In this document: positions 59,931 through 64,000 of the stretch, piece after piece
Numbering within the stretch: position 1 is the first letter of the stretch
Layout: each line of letters starts with the position of its first letter
Assembly (NCBI GenBank): GCA_021234155.1
Contig: JAJEKV010000046.1
Location: forward strand, 3,099,510 to 3,163,509
Source: Isoetes taiwanensis
Taxonomy: Eukaryota; Streptophyta; Lycopodiopsida; Isoetales; Isoetaceae
DNA length: 64,000 nt
Reading direction: 5' to 3'
Program-made: the position numbers and the translations under genes
Notes under the pieces: generated by a model
Told to the model about the DNA's origin: nothing
Database searches by the model: none
Seen by the model: the letters and a program-made list of their open reading frames with translations, nothing else

Positions 59931-60128
59931 CCATTGATTTTAGCCTTTTTTTTCAATGGTCAACAACCAATGGCTCACAACAAAAGCTCTTTTTTCGTGC
60001 GTGTGGTACATAATGGGCACATGAAGGGCCATTGATTTTAGCCTTTTTTTCCAATGGTCAACAACCAATGGCTCATAACAAAAGCCCTCTTTTTGTGTGT
60101 GTGGTGCATAATGGGCACATGAAGGGCT
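59931..60128. repeat. Tandem duplication, about 98 bp
   Basis: Two adjacent copies begin GCCATTGATTTTAGCCTTTT and end ATAATGGGCACATGAAGGGC with few differences. Confidence 0.9.
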
Positions 60129-61113
60129 TGAAGGGCGCATGTAGTGCGATTTCCCGTACGCAACACATTTCTTATCATAACTTTTGATCCGCAGCTCTGT
60201 TTGAGATGATTTTTATTGCGTTGGAAAGCTCTCTTCGAGATCTTTTTGATAGTGTATGATATGGATATGTTTGGTTAAGTTATCTATGCTAAAACAGCAA
60301 TTTTGCGGCCGGGCTTGGTAGGCTTTCACATCCTACCAGCTGATTAATACAGGATTGCGCTATTGGATATTGTTTTATGGCTCATTCGAATGAAGCTTGC
60401 AAAAAAATTACCATGCATTTTAGATTTTGAGGCAGTTATTAAGCAAATTCCAAGGCTTCTAGATCCTTGTGCTAACAAGCAGAAAAGTTTCCCACTTTGG
60501 TTTCTCACCACAAGAATCCATGGAGGCCAAAGGCTGCTATTAAATTCTAGTTGAAAAATATTTGTATATGGGTGTTGCAAACTTTATGACTTTCAAAATA
60601 ATGGGATCAATCTGCTCTATCTTTATGGTAACTTTTACTTATGTTCTATTTGTTTTATTGTGATCAAATTCAAAAGCTACAATTGATGAAAGCCTTAAAT
60701 GAATTCTAGTTTTTTTCTCTGTTTGAATTCTAAAATTGTTATCACACCGGGGAGGGGGAGTCCTAAGGCCCCGAAGGGGGCAAAATTTTTTTTTTGCAAC
60801 ACAAACCATTAACATCCAACATATAAAAATTAAATCCCCCAACACATAACAACCAACACATAACAACCATTGCTTGTATTTGTACTTTTTGTATTCTATT
60901 TCTAGATATTACCGTCTGGGTTTATTATGGGTTTAAAATGCCTACTGGTAACTATTGTATACGGTATAAATGTATGCCCTACAAACAGGTAATTTACTAC
61001 CATGCCTTTCTCATACATGACATGAGGCAGTTAATATCTCCTGCCATTGGTTTGGTGCCATTGGTTTAAGTGAAACCCAACTGCTTTGTCTTTTAGTTTT
61101 TTAATTCTTCTGT
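60129..61113. other. Unassigned DNA
   Basis: ORF 60363-60554 shows no domain. A purine-rich stretch (GGGGAGGGGGAG, 60,750) is followed by a T run at 60,786-60,795. Confidence 0.3.
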
Positions 61114-61506
61114 TTGTCTAAAACATTAGAGACACAGCAGGGTCTGGATTCGGAAGAAGATCTCAGAAGAGTCTTAATGTACGACCATAATGATAGAGTA
61201 TCTATTATGACAAACGGTAAGGAAAAGAAACTAGTTTTACACCTTACCTATGTTTCCAAGCTTATGGACGCCGTCAGATTTAGAGACATCCTTGAACATG
61301 TAATCCCTTTGTTCTGTGGAGAGAAAGGGGTGGAAGCATTAAGCAAAACATTACTGGGTTGGAGATATCTCCCCAAGCTGGTGCATATGGTTTACAAGCC
61401 TTTCAGAATCATTGTGGACAAACGTATGCCCAAGTGCCCGTGTAAAAGACATAACTTCAGGAACTTCATTGACCCCAAGCACAAACATGTGCTGACCATG
61501 ATATGA
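61114..61506 (+). CDS. Hypothetical protein fragment, 130 codons
   Basis: The frame looks like real protein: LETQQGLDSEEDLRRVLMYD, then GKEKKLVLHLTYVSKLMDA, and a CPCKRHNFRNFIDPKHKHVL end with a C-x-C cluster followed by a FID-x-x-H-x-HVLT phrase. After the stop, another frame continues with LRVLEDIDHLNQQLNRQKQK, so a frameshift probably truncates it. I do not recognise the family. It could be a captured host gene exon or part of a mobile element. Confidence 0.45.
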   Translation: MSKTLETQQGLDSEEDLRRVLMYDHNDRVSIMTNGKEKKLVLHLTYVSKLMDAVRFRDILEHVIPLFCGEKGVEALSKTLLGWRYLPKLVHMVYKPFRIIVDKRMPKCPCKRHNFRNFIDPKHKHVLTMI

Positions 61507-62500
61507 ATTAAGGGTTCTTGAAGATATTGACCACTTAAATCAACAGTTAAATAGACAGAAACAGAAGAGATAACACCTTGAGTTCTATAACAGCTCTTTT
61601 CAAGAGCAATTATACATGGTTTCCACAACCAAGAATGGAGCATCCAGTTTCCACCCAACCGGATCCAGGGATTAAGACAATTTCCAAGGGCTTTAGGGCG
61701 AAAGGAATTGATCAAGGCCTACTTTCCCTCAGCTCGAGATCAATCAGTTTTACAGTGGTTTTGGATTTAGACGTGTTTGCTCACAACTGCCAATGGAATG
61801 AATAGAACCGGTCTTGGATTTTACTTGCAGATATGGATCCTTTTACAAGAACCGAATCCCTGGCACCAGTCAGATACATGCAGATAGTATCGAATCTGAG
61901 CACCACCTGCAGGATCCGGACCTCTGGAATCAAAATCGAAGTAACCCAGCTCAGGTCGGTTAGCAGGTGCCGGATTTGCTGAACCGGGTAAGCTTCGACC
62001 CTCTCTGCTCTGTGTCTTCCGGATTTGGGCCGACAGACGTCAGTTGCTAGTGCCCAACTCAGTAACAAGAATCTCCCTTTTTTATCTGTTCTACGCTGAT
62101 GGCTTTTCTTCCAATAAAAGTTCGACCTTTTCTGCATGTTCACCCTATTTTGGTACATCAAATCGCCCCTTTTTAATAAAAATCGTTGCATGAGCCTTTC
62201 TTTATCCTTTATTCTAAAATATCATCTCCCTTTAGCAAATATAGTTGCATGAAGCGTATTTTGCCTTATTCTTTTGCTTGTAATGGTTACTTATGATACA
62301 ATCTCTTGCCTCTTTTATCAATTACTATAACCATTGGTTTCCTTTTGCCCCATTGCCTTAATCCCTTGCATTTGGATCACTCCCCCTAGCATGCTCCATA
62401 TCAATTCCATCCCTTCTTAAAGAAGATCGTCCGCGATCTTTCAAATGCACTTGAGATTGCTCGCGAATCAAATTACTTCGATGATCCTGCAAACTTAAGA
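61507..62500. other. Unassigned DNA downstream of a gag gene
   Basis: For the minus-strand gypsy element to the right, this is where pol would be expected, yet no protease, reverse transcriptase or integrase motif is readable. ORFs at 61392-61715 and 61781-62191 have no known domain. Confidence 0.35.
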
Positions 62501-62508
62501 AACAGTTA

Positions 62509-62625
62509 TGGATATCCGCGTACGTCCGCAGTACGATATATCCTTGTACCTCCGCGGTACTACTTAATTGTATCTCCATGATACAGTATCTCCACGATAC
62601 CCAATCATTGTATCTCCGCGATACT
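62509..62625. repeat. Cluster of short imperfect palindromes
   Basis: GTACCTCCGCGGTAC (62546), a GTATCTCCATGATAC unit (about 62570), GTATCTCCACGATAC (62586) and GTATCTCCGCGATAC (62610), with a related unit near 62,519. Each can form a 5-bp stem around a small loop. Confidence 0.85.
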
Positions 62626-62806
62626 GATGTAAATTTTGTCAGGTCTATTGCTACAACTACAATTACCATTCTTCAAAATTTATATCCAATGCACCATGCT
62701 TACTTAATAATTTAAATTTCATTCCACACGAAATTCAACATACAAATCAAATCTTGCAAATCAAATCTTGCAAATCTTATCCTAAAGACATAAATTTTAA
62801 CTATGT

Positions 62807-63961
62807 TTACCCCATAGTTCTCATTTGGAGCCAATTGCGTTCTTTGGCATTAACCTTTGCCCGTTCCTCATCTTGGAAGCTTACACCTTTCTTTCGCTCG
62901 TCAGCAGCTTTAGAGGTCTCAGGTATATCCTCCAGTTTTGGACCTTCAATAGCATGCATTTGTGCACCCCTTTGTGATTTAGGTGTCTCAACCTTTGTGA
63001 TCCCCCCTTCTCCAAACGGACAATCCCTTAAGTAATGTTTTCCTCCGCATCTATAACAACCTCCCTTTGGTTCCCTAATTTCCTTCCTCGGTCTACCTTG
63101 ACTTCCCTCTTCCCGCTTCTTTTCAGAACCATTACCGTTGCCATTATTTTTCTTCTTTTTGAAGCTTCTGGAAGATTCCTTACTTCCATTCTTCTCTTTG
63201 TGACTCTTTTTATCCTCTTGATCATCTGAAGTGTCTTCATCCCAAAAATCAAATTTCCTAGTTTTGGGATCTATTTTCCGTTCCACTGCAGATGCTAGTT
63301 TTATGGCTTCATTTAAATCTTTGGGGTGAAATATCTCCATCTCCGCATAGATATCATCCCTACATCCGCTGACATATTTTCTCAAAAGTTCCTTCCCATC
63401 CAGATTCCTTATTAACGCTGCTAAATGTGTGAATTTGGAAGTGTAAGACTGAATACCCTCAGTTTCCCCCTGTTTCAGACGATCCCATTCCCTACGCAGC
63501 TCACTGTGATAGTTAGAGGGTAGATAATGCGCTTCAAATGCCGTTTTGAAACTTTCCCAATCACTGATCTTGGGATCACATTCTCGTCTGCCTTGCCACC
63601 ATGCTTGAGCTTGATCTTTTAAGTAAGTATCCATGGCTTGCAGTCTTTCCACATCTGTCGCCTGTACACGCTCAAAAAACTTTTCCCACTGGCTGACAAA
63701 ACTGACAACCTTAACAGGCTTTGTCTTTCCCCCTTTGAAAGACGGCATGTCTGCTTTCTCTAACCACTTTCTCAGCTTAGGTGGCGGTGGAGGAGTTACT
63801 GGTGGAGGATCATTAGGCAAAGGAGGTTGCGAGGGCTGCAGATAAATATCTGGTAAGAAGCGGTACAGAATAGACAGCAATTCCACTTGCCTGTCATACT
63901 CTTGCTGACTGCTAGGCATAGGCAATGCTAGCTGGGATGCAATATAGCTGGCGTTGGACAA
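62807..63961 (-). CDS. gag: Ty3/gypsy gag protein
   Basis: An intact 384-codon frame. Residues about 60-75 are proline-rich (PPVTPPPPPKLRKW). The Retrotrans_gag core follows (FVSQWEKFFERVQATDVERL, LKDQAQAWWQGRR, FKTAFEAHYLPSNYHSELRR, LKQGETEGIQSYTSKFTHLA). A lysine-rich linker leads to one CCHC zinc knuckle (CYRCGGKHYLRDC), and a short tail ends NWLQMRTMG. Gag packages the element's RNA. The gene starts at 63961 and the 5' LTR must lie beyond the window. The frame stops without fusing to a protease and no pol is readable downstream, so the element may be non-autonomous or have lost pol. Confidence 0.92.
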   Translation of the reverse strand: MSNASYIASQLALPMPSSQQEYDRQVELLSILYRFLPDIYLQPSQPPLPNDPPPVTPPPPPKLRKWLEKADMPSFKGGKTKPVKVVSFVSQWEKFFERVQATDVERLQAMDTYLKDQAQAWWQGRRECDPKISDWESFKTAFEAHYLPSNYHSELRREWDRLKQGETEGIQSYTSKFTHLAALIRNLDGKELLRKYVSGCRDDIYAEMEIFHPKDLNEAIKLASAVERKIDPKTRKFDFWDEDTSDDQEDKKSHKEKNGSKESSRSFKKKKNNGNGNGSEKKREEGSQGRPRKEIREPKGGCYRCGGKHYLRDCPFGEGGITKVETPKSQRGAQMHAIEGPKLEDIPETSKAADERKKGVSFQDEERAKVNAKERNWLQMRTMG

Positions 63962-64000
63962 GGCTTGCTGATATTGTGCTTCAGTAACATTGAAGCGTTG

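Overview
The window looks like nuclear DNA from a land plant with a large, transposon-rich genome. It holds no intact, obviously functional host gene. Split exons with GT-AG borders, L/P/S-type PPR repeats, CACTA, hAT, MULE, Ty1/copia and Ty3/gypsy remains and telo-box-like satellite units all fit a plant. The wording of the PPR repeats resembles proteins of ferns and other seed-free plants, so a fern is my best guess; this is an inference, not proven.

Layout. Bases 1-6,630 hold worn retrotransposon-like DNA, including one LTR (3009-4572) preceded by a polypurine tract. A Ty1/copia pol gene starts near 6,630 and is split at 7,404. It resumes at 52,692. Between the halves lies a 45.3-kb CACTA-type element (7405-52691). 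It starts CACTA, ends TAGAG, is flanked by a 3-bp ATG target duplication, and has arrays of an 18-bp palindrome near both ends. All on the minus strand, it encodes a SET-domain exon block (51140-52310), a decayed tnp2 transposase (45590-50683) and, at the far end, a split TNPA-like gene (8890-10246).

The 35 kb between the two transposon genes is a nested pile. It contains LRR, RluA-type pseudouridine synthase and PPR gene fragments (10.4-14.4 kb), a broken hAT transposase (16.8-19.8 kb), unrecognised AT-rich DNA with short duplications (20-28.9 kb), and a telo-box satellite (28.97-45.48 kb). The satellite is itself interrupted by a Ty3/gypsy element (29047-34558) and by a second CACTA-like element (39644-44660) that carries glutamate synthase and FG-nucleoporin-like fragments. 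A MULE-type MITE with a perfect 9-bp target duplication sits in the left subterminal repeats, and a solo LTR splits tnp2.

The copia half on the right is broken again by a 1-kb near-perfect inverted repeat (53039-54065). Beyond it are a MULE transposase fragment, short tandem duplications, a GC-rich block of recurring GATC-palindromic motifs (57.1-57.8 kb), an unassigned 130-codon ORF (61114-61506) and the gag gene of another Ty3/gypsy element (62807-63961, minus).

How the parts fit: the layers give a relative history. Copia came first and the large CACTA element landed in it. The CACTA element acquired gene pieces and satellite DNA, in an order I cannot fix. Gypsy and the smaller CACTA then landed in single satellite units, and the MITE and solo LTR landed in CACTA sequences. 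The most unusual element is the SET-domain block beside tnp2 in the large CACTA.
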